A DNA stretch of 64,000 nucleotides from Rhodococcus gordoniae. GTDB lineage: Bacteria; Actinomycetota; Actinomycetes; Mycobacteriales; Mycobacteriaceae. The position numbers and the translations under genes were made by a program. Below, one piece after another: positions 34,000 through 43,183 of the stretch. The stretch's first letter is position 1. Each line of letters starts with the position of its first letter. The stretch is from NCBI RefSeq assembly GCF_001646655.1, contig NZ_LPZN01000014.1, positions 57,054 to 121,053 on the forward strand, given 5' to 3'. The notes beneath the pieces were generated by a model. The model had not been told where the DNA came from, made no database searches, and saw nothing but the letters and a program-made list of their open reading frames with translations.

Positions 34000-35265
34000 C
34001 TACAGGACCTCGGACCTGCGGCCGATCCACCACATCGCGGCCCCCGCCGCGAGCACACCGGCTACCGATACACCGGTCGTGAGAACCGTCCACGAGTCCG
34101 GCGTCCACCCGGACGGAGAATCGGTGAGAGGCGTGTAGGCGGTCCATCCGAATCGGGTGAGCAGAGGCAACGCCATCACGGCGGGCAGCGAGAAGGACGC
34201 GGCGGTGACCGCGCTCGTCGACGGTAGTGCCGCGCTGATCGTGTACGCGGCTGCCACCGGAAGAACGAAGAAGGTCGCCAGGAGGTGGACGTTGTCCCAG
34301 GGCGCACGAGTGAAGATCGCCGTGATCGTGACGAACGCGAGCACGCCCACTCCGGCCATCGGCCTCGGCGCGCGACGGCCCAGCCACGCGCCGACGGCGG
34401 CGAGCACGACCATCACGGCCGGCAGAAACCATCCGCCGGGAATCCACGAGGGAGCGGTACCCGCGGCGACGGCCACCGCGAAGGCGGCGAGAAGGACCGC
34501 TCCGCTTCTCTCGCGCAGCCACAGGGCAGCACCGATCACGAGTGGGACAGCGACGATGCCCCACAGCCATCGCCCGTTCCCACCGGGACTCGCATCCGGA
34601 GACCACACGGCACTGTGAAGAGACCGATACAGCACGACGGCGACGAGCGGTAGGCCGATACCGACCACCGTTTCCCGTACATCCCATCGTCGTTCGTCGA
34701 CCGAATCGGGAGCACCGGCACGCATCACGAGAGCCGCTGTTGCCACCGCGATGACAGTCGCCGAGAGAACCGTCCACACCGTGTTGGCGGGCTGCGCCGA
34801 CACCTCGAGGTACACGGCGCTTCCGGGCGAGGAGGCCGCGAACTCCCGGTATTCCGCGACGGGTTCTGCGGTGAGCAGCGCGGCAACGACGCCACCGGTC
34901 ATCACCGCGGGGAGCCGGGTGCCCGCAGTTCGGGCGCAGCAGACGACGAGGGCACCGAGCACCAGGCCTGCACCGACCGCCGAGACGTACATGTCGAACC
35001 GCCACGCACCCGGCAGGGCGACGACCGCCACGAGTGCGGCCCCGGCCACGACGGCGCCGAGCGCGCCCACCCGGTGGCGTAACCACAGCGCGATCGACGC
35101 GGCGACGAGCGCTCCCGTGGCAGACGCGGTGATACCCGAAGTCTCCACGGCACCGAAACCGAACCCGGTATCGAGTGGACAGGTGTCGACGCTCGGCGCG
35201 GCGAGGACGGTTCCGGCGGTGAAACTGCCGACGGCTGCGAGTGCGTAGAGAATCCAGGAGGGCAC
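34000..35265 (-). CDS. Multi-pass membrane protein of unknown function
   Basis: A 421-residue, Ala/Val-rich protein with about 11-12 hydrophobic segments spread along its length and a short polar C-terminus (WWIGRRSEVL). The GTG start has GGAGAAGG upstream. I do not recognise a transporter signature. It is the last gene of the minus-strand run that begins at the KstR box at 40439, so it may be expressed with ltp3/ltp4; the preceding gap is 60 bases. A transport or membrane-anchoring role in steroid uptake is speculation. Confidence 0.75.
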   Translation of the reverse strand: MPSWILYALAAVGSFTAGTVLAAPSVDTCPLDTGFGFGAVETSGITASATGALVAASIALWLRHRVGALGAVVAGAALVAVVALPGAWRFDMYVSAVGAGLVLGALVVCCARTAGTRLPAVMTGGVVAALLTAEPVAEYREFAASSPGSAVYLEVSAQPANTVWTVLSATVIAVATAALVMRAGAPDSVDERRWDVRETVVGIGLPLVAVVLYRSLHSAVWSPDASPGGNGRWLWGIVAVPLVIGAALWLRERSGAVLLAAFAVAVAAGTAPSWIPGGWFLPAVMVVLAAVGAWLGRRAPRPMAGVGVLAFVTITAIFTRAPWDNVHLLATFFVLPVAAAYTISAALPSTSAVTAASFSLPAVMALPLLTRFGWTAYTPLTDSPSGWTPDSWTVLTTGVSVAGVLAAGAAMWWIGRRSEVL

Positions 35266-35325
35266 CCCCTACCTTCTCCGAGCGGTCACCGGGACGCGGC
35301 GCCGACACGCCGGGCGACGATGCGA

Positions 35326-35898
35326 TCAGGTCAGGCGGCGAAGATCCTCGGAGGTGTCGACGTCTCCGGGGTCGGCGAGCCCGGTGCAGTCGAGACGCCG
35401 CACGCGTTCACGATTGCGGGCGAGGAAGGATCGCGCGCCCTCGTCGCCGGTGGCGTCGGCGGCGGCGCCCAGCGCGTCGGCGATGTCGAAGACCACCGGA
35501 TGACCGGGGTGATCTCCGAAGACGGGGAGCGTCACCGTCCCCGTGTGGTGCGCATCCAGGAGATGGCGGACCAATTCGGCTGTGATGCCGGGAAAATCGA
35601 CGACGGTGAGCGCAACCCTCTGGTGGGCTCGTGCCGCGTCGACCCCGCGGCGCAGGGATGTCGACATGCCGACGGCCCAGTCGGGGTTGTAGACCGCTAT
35701 TGCTCCGGTAGGGCACGCGGCGGCCACATCGTCGCCGAATGCGCCCACGACCACGATCACGTCGTCACAACCACCTTCGAGCAGTGCCTCGACGACGGTA
35801 TGCAGCAGGGGACGGCCGCGGTGGGGGAGCAGCGCTTTCGCGCGTCCGCCCAGCCGCGAGCCGTCCCCTGCCGCAAGAACGATCCCGGCTGTGCCCAT
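35326..35898 (-). CDS. MobA/MocA-like nucleotidyltransferase
   Basis: A 190-residue NTP transferase. The N-terminal nucleotide loop is GIVLAAGDGSRLGGRAKALLPHRGRPLL, the MobA/MocA type used to attach CMP or GMP to molybdopterin. The remaining motifs are VVVGAFGDDV and GHPVVFD. It is near the end of the ltp4-ltp3 operon, 10 bases downstream of the SnoaL-like gene. Molybdenum hydroxylases can act in sterol side-chain oxidation in other bacteria, but none is visible here, so the reason for its presence is unknown. Confidence 0.8.
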   Translation of the reverse strand: MGTAGIVLAAGDGSRLGGRAKALLPHRGRPLLHTVVEALLEGGCDDVIVVVGAFGDDVAAACPTGAIAVYNPDWAVGMSTSLRRGVDAARAHQRVALTVVDFPGITAELVRHLLDAHHTGTVTLPVFGDHPGHPVVFDIADALGAAADATGDEGARSFLARNRERVRRLDCTGLADPGDVDTSEDLRRLT

Positions 35899-35907
35899 GG
35901 CCCGACT

Positions 35908-36321
35908 CTACGAGACGGGGCGCACGGTTTTCATCGCGCGGTCCACTTCCCAGAACGCACGCAACGAGACGATCCTCCCGTCGTCGTCCACGCGGTAGAC
36001 GAACACGCCCTCCGCATCGATCAGATTGCCTGCCATCGTCGTACGGATGGTGCCGATGTTGACGCATTCGTCGCCGCAGACCAGCACGTCGTCGACGAGG
36101 AATTCGAGCTTGTCGGTGTTCGCGATGGTCATGTCGTAGAACTTCGCGATCGCCTCGGCACCGTGATGCCCCTTGCCCTCCGGATCGAAGCCGGACGGAC
36201 CCACCGGATCCTCGACGCACGCGTTCTCCGCGAACAGCGCGAGCCACTCGTCCTTGCGTTTCCCGCTCGCCGCCGCCTGCGACGCCTTCGCTGCGATACG
36301 CGCCGGGTGTTCCTCGCTCAT
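35908..36321 (-). CDS. SnoaL/NTF2-fold protein
   Basis: A 137-residue cone-fold protein of the SnoaL/NTF2 superfamily, which includes ketosteroid isomerases: ENACVEDPVGPSGFDPEGKGHHGAEAIAKFYD and RVDDDGRIVSLRAFWEVDR. The start overlaps the LLM gene stop by ATGA. The classical Delta5-3-ketosteroid isomerase catalytic set (Tyr14/Asp38/Asp99) cannot be confirmed by eye. Some members with a similar YxDPVG-like segment in actinobacteria are annotated as steroid isomerase-like. An isomerase or hydratase role is possible by context. Confidence 0.8.
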   Translation of the reverse strand: MSEEHPARIAAKASQAAASGKRKDEWLALFAENACVEDPVGPSGFDPEGKGHHGAEAIAKFYDMTIANTDKLEFLVDDVLVCGDECVNIGTIRTTMAGNLIDAEGVFVYRVDDDGRIVSLRAFWEVDRAMKTVRPVS

Positions 36322-37199
36322 GCGGCATCCCTTCCGGGAATGTACTTGTCGGCGAACTTCCGCAGCGATTCCTGTTTGGCCTCGAGCGGGGAGTCGAAAC
36401 CGTGGCCGTCGAAGATCCACGGCACCACGATGATGTCGGTGACCCCGGCGTCGGCCAGTTCGGCGTAACCGGAACCACCGAACCTGTCGACACACACCGT
36501 CTGGATCTCGAACGGCAGGTTGCTGCGGCCGTACTCGGCCCGCAATTCGCGCAGTCGGGTGATGACCCCGACCAGATCGTCGAACCCGATCATCGCCGAC
36601 GTCCAGCCGTCACCGACCCGGGCCGCACGACGCAGTGCCACCTCGGTGTGCCCACCGACGTAGAGCGGTACCGGTGCGGTGGGCGCGGGACTCATCTGCA
36701 GCCGGTCGAAGTCGTAGAACTCGCCGTGATGTTCGACCATGCCGCCGTCGAGGATCAGCTTCAGGACGTCGATCATCTCGTCGACGCGCTTGCCGCGCTT
36801 CGCGTAGGGCACACCGCACCACTCGAATTCTTCCGGCGCCCAGCCGATTCCGACACCCAGTCCGAACCGGTTCCCGGTGAGGTTCGCAACGGATCCGACC
36901 TGCCGCGCCAGCAGCACCGGATTGCGGGAGCCGAGCTTGAGCACCTGGGTGTAGAACCGGATCGTCGACGTGCTCGCCGCCATCGACGCCGCGGCGATGA
37001 GCGGATCCACCCAGGGGGTGTCGGGCGTCCACATCCGCGAACCGTCGGGGGTGTACGGATAGTCGACCGTCTGCTTCTCCATGTAGAACAGGGAGTCGGG
37101 CAGTGCGATCGAGGTGTATCCGCACTCCTCGGCGGTCTGCGCGATGCCGGTGAGCTGGTCGAGTGGGGTCATCGCGACCCCGACGGTGAACGAGACCAT
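36318..37199 (-). CDS. LLM-class F420-dependent oxidoreductase
   Basis: A 293-residue luciferase-like TIM barrel of the F420-dependent group. Marks are SIALPDSLFYMEKQ, FYTQVLKLGSRNPVLLARQVGSVANLTGNRFGLGVGIGW and PVPLYVGGHTEVALRRAARVGDGW. The start ATG follows GGAGGC, 9 bases after ltp3. It is one of two LLM proteins flanking the ltp genes; the other is at 40520. It presumably carries out a hydride transfer on a CoA-linked side-chain intermediate. The substrate is unknown. Confidence 0.87.
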   Translation of the reverse strand: MVSFTVGVAMTPLDQLTGIAQTAEECGYTSIALPDSLFYMEKQTVDYPYTPDGSRMWTPDTPWVDPLIAAASMAASTSTIRFYTQVLKLGSRNPVLLARQVGSVANLTGNRFGLGVGIGWAPEEFEWCGVPYAKRGKRVDEMIDVLKLILDGGMVEHHGEFYDFDRLQMSPAPTAPVPLYVGGHTEVALRRAARVGDGWTSAMIGFDDLVGVITRLRELRAEYGRSNLPFEIQTVCVDRFGGSGYAELADAGVTDIIVVPWIFDGHGFDSPLEAKQESLRKFADKYIPGRDAA

Positions 37200-37207
37200 G
37201 ATGCCTC

Positions 37208-38383
37208 CTAATTCGTGGGCCGGTCGGAGCCCACCACCCACATGGAGAAGTACTGGGATCCACCGCCGTAGGCATGTCCGAGTGCCTTGCGGGCGCCGTC
37301 GACCTGGTGATCTCCCGCCGTGCCCATCACCTGGATCGCGGCTTCGGCGAACCGGATCATGCCCGATGCCCCGATGGGGTTGGAGCAGAGCACGCCGCCG
37401 GACATGTTGACCGGAAGCCGACCGCCGATCGCCGTCTCGCCGGCCTCGGTGAGTTTCCACCCCGACCCCTCGGACGCGAAACCGAGGTTCTCGAGCCACA
37501 TCGGCTCGAACCACGAGAACGGCACGTAGATCTCGGCGCAGTCGATCTCGCCGAGCGGATCGGTGATACCGGCCTGCTTCCACAGTGCTGCGGCAGCGAC
37601 CCGTCCGGCCTCCGGATTCACCTGATCGCGCCCGGCGTAGGTGGTGGGTTCGGTGCGCATCGCCGTGGCATGGATCCACGCCACCCGGCGGCCGGCCTGC
37701 TCGGCGGCCTTCGCGGTGTCCTCGTCGCCGAGCACGACCGCGCACGCACCGTCGGACGACGGGCACGTCTCGTCGTACCGGATCGGATCCCACAGCATCT
37801 GCGAGGCCTGCACCTTCTCGAGGGTGATCTCGGGCTGCTTCAGATGCGCGTACGGATTCTTCGCGCCGTTGAGGCGGTCCTTGACCGCGACCATCGCCCC
37901 GATGTGCTCGGGCGCACCGGACCGGCGGATGTACGAACGGACGTGCGGCGCGAAGTAGCCGCCCGCGCCGGCACCGACCGGCATGGTGAACGGGACCGGT
38001 GTGGACAGCGCCCACATCGCGTTCGACTCGGACTGCTTCTCCCAGGCCACCGCGAGTACCCGGCGGTGCACGCCGGCCTGGACGAGGCTTGCCGCGACGT
38101 TCGCCGTCGAGCCCCCGACGGACCCGGCGGTGTGCACGCGCAGCATCGGCTTGCCCGTGGCGCCGATGGCGTCGACCATCGACAGTTCGGGCATCATGAC
38201 GCCCTCGAACAGGTCGGGGGCCTTGCCGATCACCACGGCGTCGATGTCGTCCCAGCCCACCTGGGCGTCCGTCATGGCGCGGTCGATCGCCTCGCGGACG
38301 AGGCCGGACATCGACACGTCGTGCCGCTTGGCGACGTAATGGGTCTGCCCGGTTCCGAGGACAGCTGCGGGTTGCTTCGCCAT
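37208..38383 (-). CDS. ltp3: Ltp3-type thiolase-fold protein
   Basis: A 391-residue thiolase-like protein that matches Ltp3 (Rv3523) segments such as VLGTGQTHYVAKRHDVSMSGLVREAIDRA, RVHTAGSVGGSTANVAASLVQAG and ETCPSSDGACAVVLGDED. It follows Ltp4 with one shared base (TGATG). The M. tuberculosis order Rv3521-ltp4-ltp3 is preserved. Family members are acyl-CoA thiolases or aldolases working with DUF35 partners. In this locus it should act with the tandem DUF35 protein on steroid side-chain CoA. Confidence 0.9.
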   Translation of the reverse strand: MAKQPAAVLGTGQTHYVAKRHDVSMSGLVREAIDRAMTDAQVGWDDIDAVVIGKAPDLFEGVMMPELSMVDAIGATGKPMLRVHTAGSVGGSTANVAASLVQAGVHRRVLAVAWEKQSESNAMWALSTPVPFTMPVGAGAGGYFAPHVRSYIRRSGAPEHIGAMVAVKDRLNGAKNPYAHLKQPEITLEKVQASQMLWDPIRYDETCPSSDGACAVVLGDEDTAKAAEQAGRRVAWIHATAMRTEPTTYAGRDQVNPEAGRVAAAALWKQAGITDPLGEIDCAEIYVPFSWFEPMWLENLGFASEGSGWKLTEAGETAIGGRLPVNMSGGVLCSNPIGASGMIRFAEAAIQVMGTAGDHQVDGARKALGHAYGGGSQYFSMWVVGSDRPTN

Positions 38384-39444
38384 CAGTTGCGTCCCTCCAG
38401 AACGGCTACCAGATTCTGTTGCAGCACAGCACCGCTCGTCGCGTGCGCGAGTGCACGTCCGGCCGTGCCGTCCATGATCGCCTGCGCTGCGTAACCGATG
38501 CGCTCGAGACCGCCGGAGAACATCGGGTTGCCCGTCAGCGGCCCACCGGACGGGTTGATCGTCGTCGACTCGCCCAGGCCGATCGCCTCGCGCAGGATGA
38601 GTTCCTGGTGCGTGAACGGTGCATGCAACTCGGCGACGTCGAAGGCGGTGTCCCCGCCGGTGACGGCCTGCGCTGCGGCCCGGGTCGAGGGTGAGACGGT
38701 CAGATCGAGTGCGCCGAAGTTCGGTGAATCGGTGCGATGCTCGATCCCGGTGATCCACGCCGGGTTCTCGCACAGCTCGCGCGCCCGGTCGCCGGTCGCG
38801 AGGACGATCGCGGCCGCGCCGTCGGTGACGGGGGCGCAGTCGTGCTTACGCAACGGGTCGGCGATGTACGGCTGGGCGAGCAGTTCGTCGATGTCGAAGT
38901 CGCCGGAGAGTTGCGCCTTGGGATTGTCCTTGGCGGCGGCGCGGCTACGGACCGCGACCTCCGCCATCTCGCGGTCGGTCCACTTACCGGATTCGAGACC
39001 CAGGCGGGCCTGCAGGCCCGCGAGCGAGACGGAGTCGACGCCCAGAGGGGCCACGAGGTACGGATCGAGCTGCAGGGACAGGGTTCGGCGCAGAGTGCCG
39101 GCCGAGGACTTGCCGAAGCCGTACACGAGGGCGGTGTCGACCTCACCCGTGATGAGCTTGACCCACGCCTCGTAGAGCGCCCAGGCCGCATCCATCTCGA
39201 CGTGCGATTCGTTGATGGGCGGGACGGCGCCGATCGCATCGATCGCCGAGATGAACGAGAATGCTCGTCCGGCAAGGTAATCGGAGGAACCCGAACACCA
39301 GAAACCGATGTCGGACTTGGCGATGCCGAGCTTGCCGTACAGCTCCTGGAAACACGGGACGAGCATCTCGACGCCGTTGGTGGTGCCGAACGTCTCGCGC
39401 ACGTGCGGAGCGTGCGCGAAGCCGACGACTGCAATGTCTGTCAT
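38383..39444 (-). CDS. ltp4: Ltp4-type thiolase-fold protein
   Basis: A 353-residue thiolase-fold protein, the shorter partner of Ltp3 (Ltp4 is about 354 in M. tuberculosis). Marks are IAVVGFAHAPHV at the start, FWCSGSSDYLAGRAFSF in the nucleophile region and LHAPFTHQELILREAIGLGE. Ltp3 and Ltp4 probably form a heteromer with the DUF35 protein upstream, as in other thiolase-like/DUF35 complexes. It is second in the operon after the DUF35 gene, 13 bases downstream. Confidence 0.9.
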   Translation of the reverse strand: MTDIAVVGFAHAPHVRETFGTTNGVEMLVPCFQELYGKLGIAKSDIGFWCSGSSDYLAGRAFSFISAIDAIGAVPPINESHVEMDAAWALYEAWVKLITGEVDTALVYGFGKSSAGTLRRTLSLQLDPYLVAPLGVDSVSLAGLQARLGLESGKWTDREMAEVAVRSRAAAKDNPKAQLSGDFDIDELLAQPYIADPLRKHDCAPVTDGAAAIVLATGDRARELCENPAWITGIEHRTDSPNFGALDLTVSPSTRAAAQAVTGGDTAFDVAELHAPFTHQELILREAIGLGESTTINPSGGPLTGNPMFSGGLERIGYAAQAIMDGTAGRALAHATSGAVLQQNLVAVLEGRN

Positions 39445-39457
39445 GTGTCCGCCGCTC

Positions 39458-40429
39458 TCAGAGGTGGTGTTCGAAGGTGTCGTAGTCGGCGTCGGGTTCG
39501 CCGGTGGGACGGAAGTACTCGATGTTGCGCAGCGTGTGATCCCACTCCTCGCGAGGACGCCATTTCGCTTCGACACGCATGCCCATCCGCACCTCGGACG
39601 CATCGCATTCGAGGATCAGGTGCAGGAACGGGATGTCGGCACCGTCGAGCAGTACGTAGGCGGCGACATAGGGCGGCTCGATCTGCTGGCCGAGGAACGG
39701 CACGTTCACGATGCAGAAGGTGGTGACGATGCCCTTGTCGGACACTTCCACGGGTTCCTTCGTCGGTACACCGTCGGTGGGGCTCGCACCGCGCGGGGGT
39801 ACGTAGACCTTCCCGCCCGGGCCGGTGCGGCCACCGATGATCCTGCCGTCCTTCAACCCTCGCAGGTACCAGGATTCCTCGGGGGAGGCGGAGTGCCGGT
39901 AGTCCAGGTCGACGGGAGTGGTGATCATCGTGACCGGCTCGCCCTCGGTCGCTGCGACGGTGATCGTCGCCTCGCCGGGTTCGAACGCCTCGATGTCGTG
40001 GATGTCGCCGGTGCGTTCGGCGGCCCACCGCACACGTACCCGCAGACCCGTCTCGATGTCGTCCGGGGAGGCGACGTCGACGGCGTGCAGGAGTGCGGTG
40101 TCGGCGCCGTCGAGGCGGATCAGTGCCCAGGCGAAGGGCCGGTCGAAGGGCTGTCCGGGCAGCGGTTCGGCGTTCCACGTCCAGCTCACCACGGTGCCGG
40201 TCTGTCCGACCTCGACGACATCGGTGAGTGGTTCATGGGTGACCGCGTCGTATTCGGGGGGTGGGACGAGGACCCGTCCGTCGGATCCGCGGGCGCCGAG
40301 AATGCGGCCGTCGCGCAATCCGGTGACGAAGGCTCCGACGGTCGGCCCGGTGGATCGTGTGTAGTCGAACTTCAGATTCAGCGGTGCGCTCAGCGGTGGC
40401 TCGGCAACCGCGCTCTTTCCCAGGCTCAC
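39458..40429 (-). CDS. Tandem DUF35 OB-fold protein (Rv3521-like)
   Basis: A 323-residue protein with two DUF35-like halves, about residues 25-150 and 165-310. Each has a ribbon-like segment (GLRDGRILGARGSDGRVLVPPPEYD and GLKDGRIIGGRTGPGGKVYVPPRG) without the zinc cysteines of ordinary DUF35 proteins. The OB part has VVSWTWN and VTTFCIVN. It corresponds in place and size to Rv3521 and should bind Ltp3/Ltp4. The start at GTG 40429 has no clear ribosome site, and the KstR box lies only 10 bases before it, so the transcript may be nearly leaderless. Confidence 0.87.
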   Translation of the reverse strand: MSLGKSAVAEPPLSAPLNLKFDYTRSTGPTVGAFVTGLRDGRILGARGSDGRVLVPPPEYDAVTHEPLTDVVEVGQTGTVVSWTWNAEPLPGQPFDRPFAWALIRLDGADTALLHAVDVASPDDIETGLRVRVRWAAERTGDIHDIEAFEPGEATITVAATEGEPVTMITTPVDLDYRHSASPEESWYLRGLKDGRIIGGRTGPGGKVYVPPRGASPTDGVPTKEPVEVSDKGIVTTFCIVNVPFLGQQIEPPYVAAYVLLDGADIPFLHLILECDASEVRMGMRVEAKWRPREEWDHTLRNIEYFRPTGEPDADYDTFEHHL

Positions 40430-40438
40430 AATTTCGAG

Positions 40439-40452
40439 TAGAACAGGTTCTA
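40439..40452. promoter_or_regulatory. KstR-type box, DUF35-ltp operon and divergent LLM
   Basis: TAGAACAGGTTCTA is a perfect palindrome and an exact TnnAACnnGTTnnA match. It lies 10 bases before the DUF35 start and 68 before the LLM start, so it could control both. Confidence 0.85.
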
Positions 40453-40519
40453 GTGGTGCTGGCAAGAGCGGCGCGCGAACTGCATCTCTCCACGATTCGC
40501 CCGACAGGAAAGGCGTCCA

Positions 40520-41557
40520 ATGAAACTGGGACTGCAACTCGGCTACTGGGGTGCTCAGCCGCCCTCGAACGCACCGGAACTCGTTGCTGCGGCCGAGGCC
40601 GAAGGATTCGACGCCGTCTTCGCCGCCGAATCGTGGGGATCGGACGCGTTCACGCCGCTGGCCTGGTGGGGCTCGTCCACGGAACGGGTGCGGCTCGGCA
40701 CGTCCGTCGTGCAGATCTCCGCGCGTACTCCGACGAGTTGCGCGATGCACGCGCTGACGCTCGATCACCTCTCGAAGGGCCGGCACATCCTCGGTCTCGG
40801 CGTCTCGGGGCCGCAGGTGGTGGAGGGCTGGTACGGCCAGCCGTTCGCCAAGCCCCTCGCACGGACCCGCGAGTACGTCGACGTGATCCGCAAGGTGCTC
40901 GCGCGCGAAGCGCCGGTGACCGGCGACGGACCGCACTTCCCGCTGCCCTACGCGGGCGCCGGATCAACCGGGCTCGGTAAACCGCTCAAGCCCATCACGC
41001 ATCCGCTGCGGTCGGACATCCCGATCTGGATCGGTGCCGAAGGTCCGAAGAACGTCGCGCTCACCGCCGAGATCGCCGACGGCTGGCTCGCGATCTACTA
41101 CACCCCGCGCCTGGCGTCGATGTACGACGAATGGCTCGACGAGGGGTTCGCCCGGCCGGGCGCCCGACGCACCCGTGAGGACTTCGAGATCGCGGCGACC
41201 TGCCAGGTGGTGATCACGGACGATCGCGCAGGGACGATCGCGGCGATGAAACCGGTGACCGCGCTGTATGTCGGCGGAATGGGTGCGCCGGAGTTGAACT
41301 TCCACGCGCAGGTCTACCGGCGGATGGGATACGAGGCCGTGGTCGACGAGGTGACCGCGCTGTTCCGTGCCGGCCGTAAGGACGAGGCGGCGGCAGTGAT
41401 CCCGGACGAGATGGTCACCGAGACGATGATCGTCGGCAATGCCGACGAGGTGCGCGAGGGTGTGAAGCGCTGGGAGGCGGCCGGCGTGACGATGCTGCTG
41501 GTCGGTTGTCGCGATGTCGACCAGGTGCGCACGATCGCCGAGGTGGTGCTGCGCTAG
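40520..41557 (+). CDS. LLM-class F420-dependent oxidoreductase, Rv3520c-like
   Basis: A 345-residue luciferase-like monooxygenase-family protein. Marks are LGLQLGYWGAQPPSNAPELVAAAEAEGFDAVFAAESWGSD, RLGTSVVQISARTP, GLGVSGPQVVEGWYGQP and PIWIGAEGPKNVALTAEIADGW. It corresponds to Rv3520c, divergent from the DUF35-ltp operon as in M. tuberculosis. The ATG follows AGGAAAGG. F420-dependent oxidation or reduction of a steroid side-chain intermediate is likely by context. The exact step is not established to my knowledge. Confidence 0.88.
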   Translation: MKLGLQLGYWGAQPPSNAPELVAAAEAEGFDAVFAAESWGSDAFTPLAWWGSSTERVRLGTSVVQISARTPTSCAMHALTLDHLSKGRHILGLGVSGPQVVEGWYGQPFAKPLARTREYVDVIRKVLAREAPVTGDGPHFPLPYAGAGSTGLGKPLKPITHPLRSDIPIWIGAEGPKNVALTAEIADGWLAIYYTPRLASMYDEWLDEGFARPGARRTREDFEIAATCQVVITDDRAGTIAAMKPVTALYVGGMGAPELNFHAQVYRRMGYEAVVDEVTALFRAGRKDEAAAVIPDEMVTETMIVGNADEVREGVKRWEAAGVTMLLVGCRDVDQVRTIAEVVLR

Positions 41558-41567
41558 ATGCCGCACC

Positions 41568-41602
41568 GGGCGGAAACCGGTCCGTGAGCACGGTTTCCGC
41601 CC
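41568..41602. terminator. Hairpin between LLM and acyl-CoA ligase
   Basis: The 12-base arms GGGCGGAAACCG/CGGTTTCCGCCC surround an 11-base loop in the 59-base convergent gap. Confidence 0.8.
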
Positions 41603-41616
41603 GCCGCGGGCGGGCG

Positions 41617-43146
41617 TCAGGAGGCGTAGGCCGCCTTCAGCTTGCCCTTCACCAGCTTGCCCGTGGGGGTGCGGGGCAGTTCGTCGACGAAGTCCACCGA
41701 TCGCGGCACCTTGAAGTGCGCGACCCGCTCGCGGACGTACGAGATCAATTCGTCGGCGAGGTCGGGGGATCCGGCGGATCCGCCCGCCGGTTGCACGACG
41801 GCCTTGACCTCCTCGCCCATCTCCGGATGGGGCACGCCGATGACAGCGACGTCCTCGACGGCCGGGTGCAGGGCGAGCACGTTCTCGATCTCCTGCGGAT
41901 AGATGTTCACACCGCCGGAGATGATCGTGAACGACTTGCGGTCGGTCAGATACAGATAGCCGTCGTCGTCGAGACAGCCGAGGTCGCCGACCGTGGTCCA
42001 GGTGGGGTGCTCGGGATGCTGCGACGCCGCGGTCTTCTCGGGATCGTTGTGGTACGAGAACGGAACCTTCTCGTATTCGAGGTAGATCGTTCCCACCTCG
42101 CCGGCCGGGAGTTCCCGCCCCTCCTCGTCGCAGATGTGCGCGGGCCCGAGCACACTCTTGCCCACCGAGCCCGGGTGTTCGAGCCATTCCTGACTGTTGA
42201 TGAACGTGATCCCGTTGGCCTCGGTGGAGCTGTAGTACTCGTAGATCACCGGTCCGAGCCAGTCGATCATCGCTCGCTTGACCTCCGGCGGGCACGGAGC
42301 TGCGGCGTGGACGAGGACGCGCAGACTCGACAGGTCGTATCGGTCGCGGATTTCGTCGTCGAGCTTGAGCATGCGGACGAACATCGTCGGCACCATCTGC
42401 CCCGCGGTGATCCCGTGCTCCTCGACGTGCCGGAGCGCGGTCTCGGCGTCGAACTTCTCGGCAAGGACCACCGTGCCGCCGAGCGCGTGGATCGCCCCAC
42501 CCCAGCGCAGAGGCGCCGCGTGATAGATGGGGGCGGGGGAGTAGTAGACGTCGGAGTCGGTGAGGCCGAAGAGGAACTGCGCCACCGTCACCAGCGGCTC
42601 ACCGGGTTCGTCGACGCGACGTTCCGGGAGATCCGGCTGGATTCCCTTGGGAAAGCCCGTCGTTCCGGACGAGTACAGCATGATGGCGCCGCACGGTTCC
42701 TCCTCGAGTCGCGGGCCGGCCGCGGCGAGGGCGTCCTCGTACGACTCGAAACCGCGCACGGTGCCGCCGAACGCGAGCCTCACCGAACCGATCGCGACCT
42801 TCTCGCCGACCTGTTCGGGGAGTTCGTCGAGTGTCGCCGACGCGATCAGGGCCTTCGCACCGCTGTCCTCGAGGATATAGGCCACCTCCCCGGCGGTGAG
42901 GTGACTGTTGACCGCCGTGATGTACAGGCCGGACCGGAGGGCGGCCCAGAAGACCTCGAAGGCCTCGGGCTGATTGTCGGTGAGCAGGGCGACGACGTCA
43001 CCGGTGCGCAGACCCGCGTCGTGCAGGACGCGGGCCAGCGCTGCCGACCGGTCGTCGAGTTCGCGGTAGGTCAGACTCCGGTCACTGTCGGCGAGGACGA
43101 CCGCAAGTTTGTCCGGGGTGGTCCGGGCGTGCACTCCTGGATACAT
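41617..43146 (-). CDS. Acyl-CoA ligase (FadD family), unassigned
   Basis: A 509-residue AMP-forming ligase. The P-loop is MLYSSGTTGFPKG, then STEANGITFIN, the hinge region LTDRKSFTIISGGVNIYPQEIEN and the catalytic lysine PRTPTGKLVKGKL. The ATG at 43146 follows GAGGAG. It is not FadD19 or FadD17, which are elsewhere in the window. It takes the place where M. tuberculosis has cyp142 and neighbours. The promoter has its own long palindrome rather than a KstR box, so its regulation and substrate may differ from the surrounding genes. Confidence 0.87.
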   Translation of the reverse strand: MYPGVHARTTPDKLAVVLADSDRSLTYRELDDRSAALARVLHDAGLRTGDVVALLTDNQPEAFEVFWAALRSGLYITAVNSHLTAGEVAYILEDSGAKALIASATLDELPEQVGEKVAIGSVRLAFGGTVRGFESYEDALAAAGPRLEEEPCGAIMLYSSGTTGFPKGIQPDLPERRVDEPGEPLVTVAQFLFGLTDSDVYYSPAPIYHAAPLRWGGAIHALGGTVVLAEKFDAETALRHVEEHGITAGQMVPTMFVRMLKLDDEIRDRYDLSSLRVLVHAAAPCPPEVKRAMIDWLGPVIYEYYSSTEANGITFINSQEWLEHPGSVGKSVLGPAHICDEEGRELPAGEVGTIYLEYEKVPFSYHNDPEKTAASQHPEHPTWTTVGDLGCLDDDGYLYLTDRKSFTIISGGVNIYPQEIENVLALHPAVEDVAVIGVPHPEMGEEVKAVVQPAGGSAGSPDLADELISYVRERVAHFKVPRSVDFVDELPRTPTGKLVKGKLKAAYAS

Positions 43147-43183
43147 GGGGCTCCTCATTGCCTCGACATCGCCTCGACGAACA

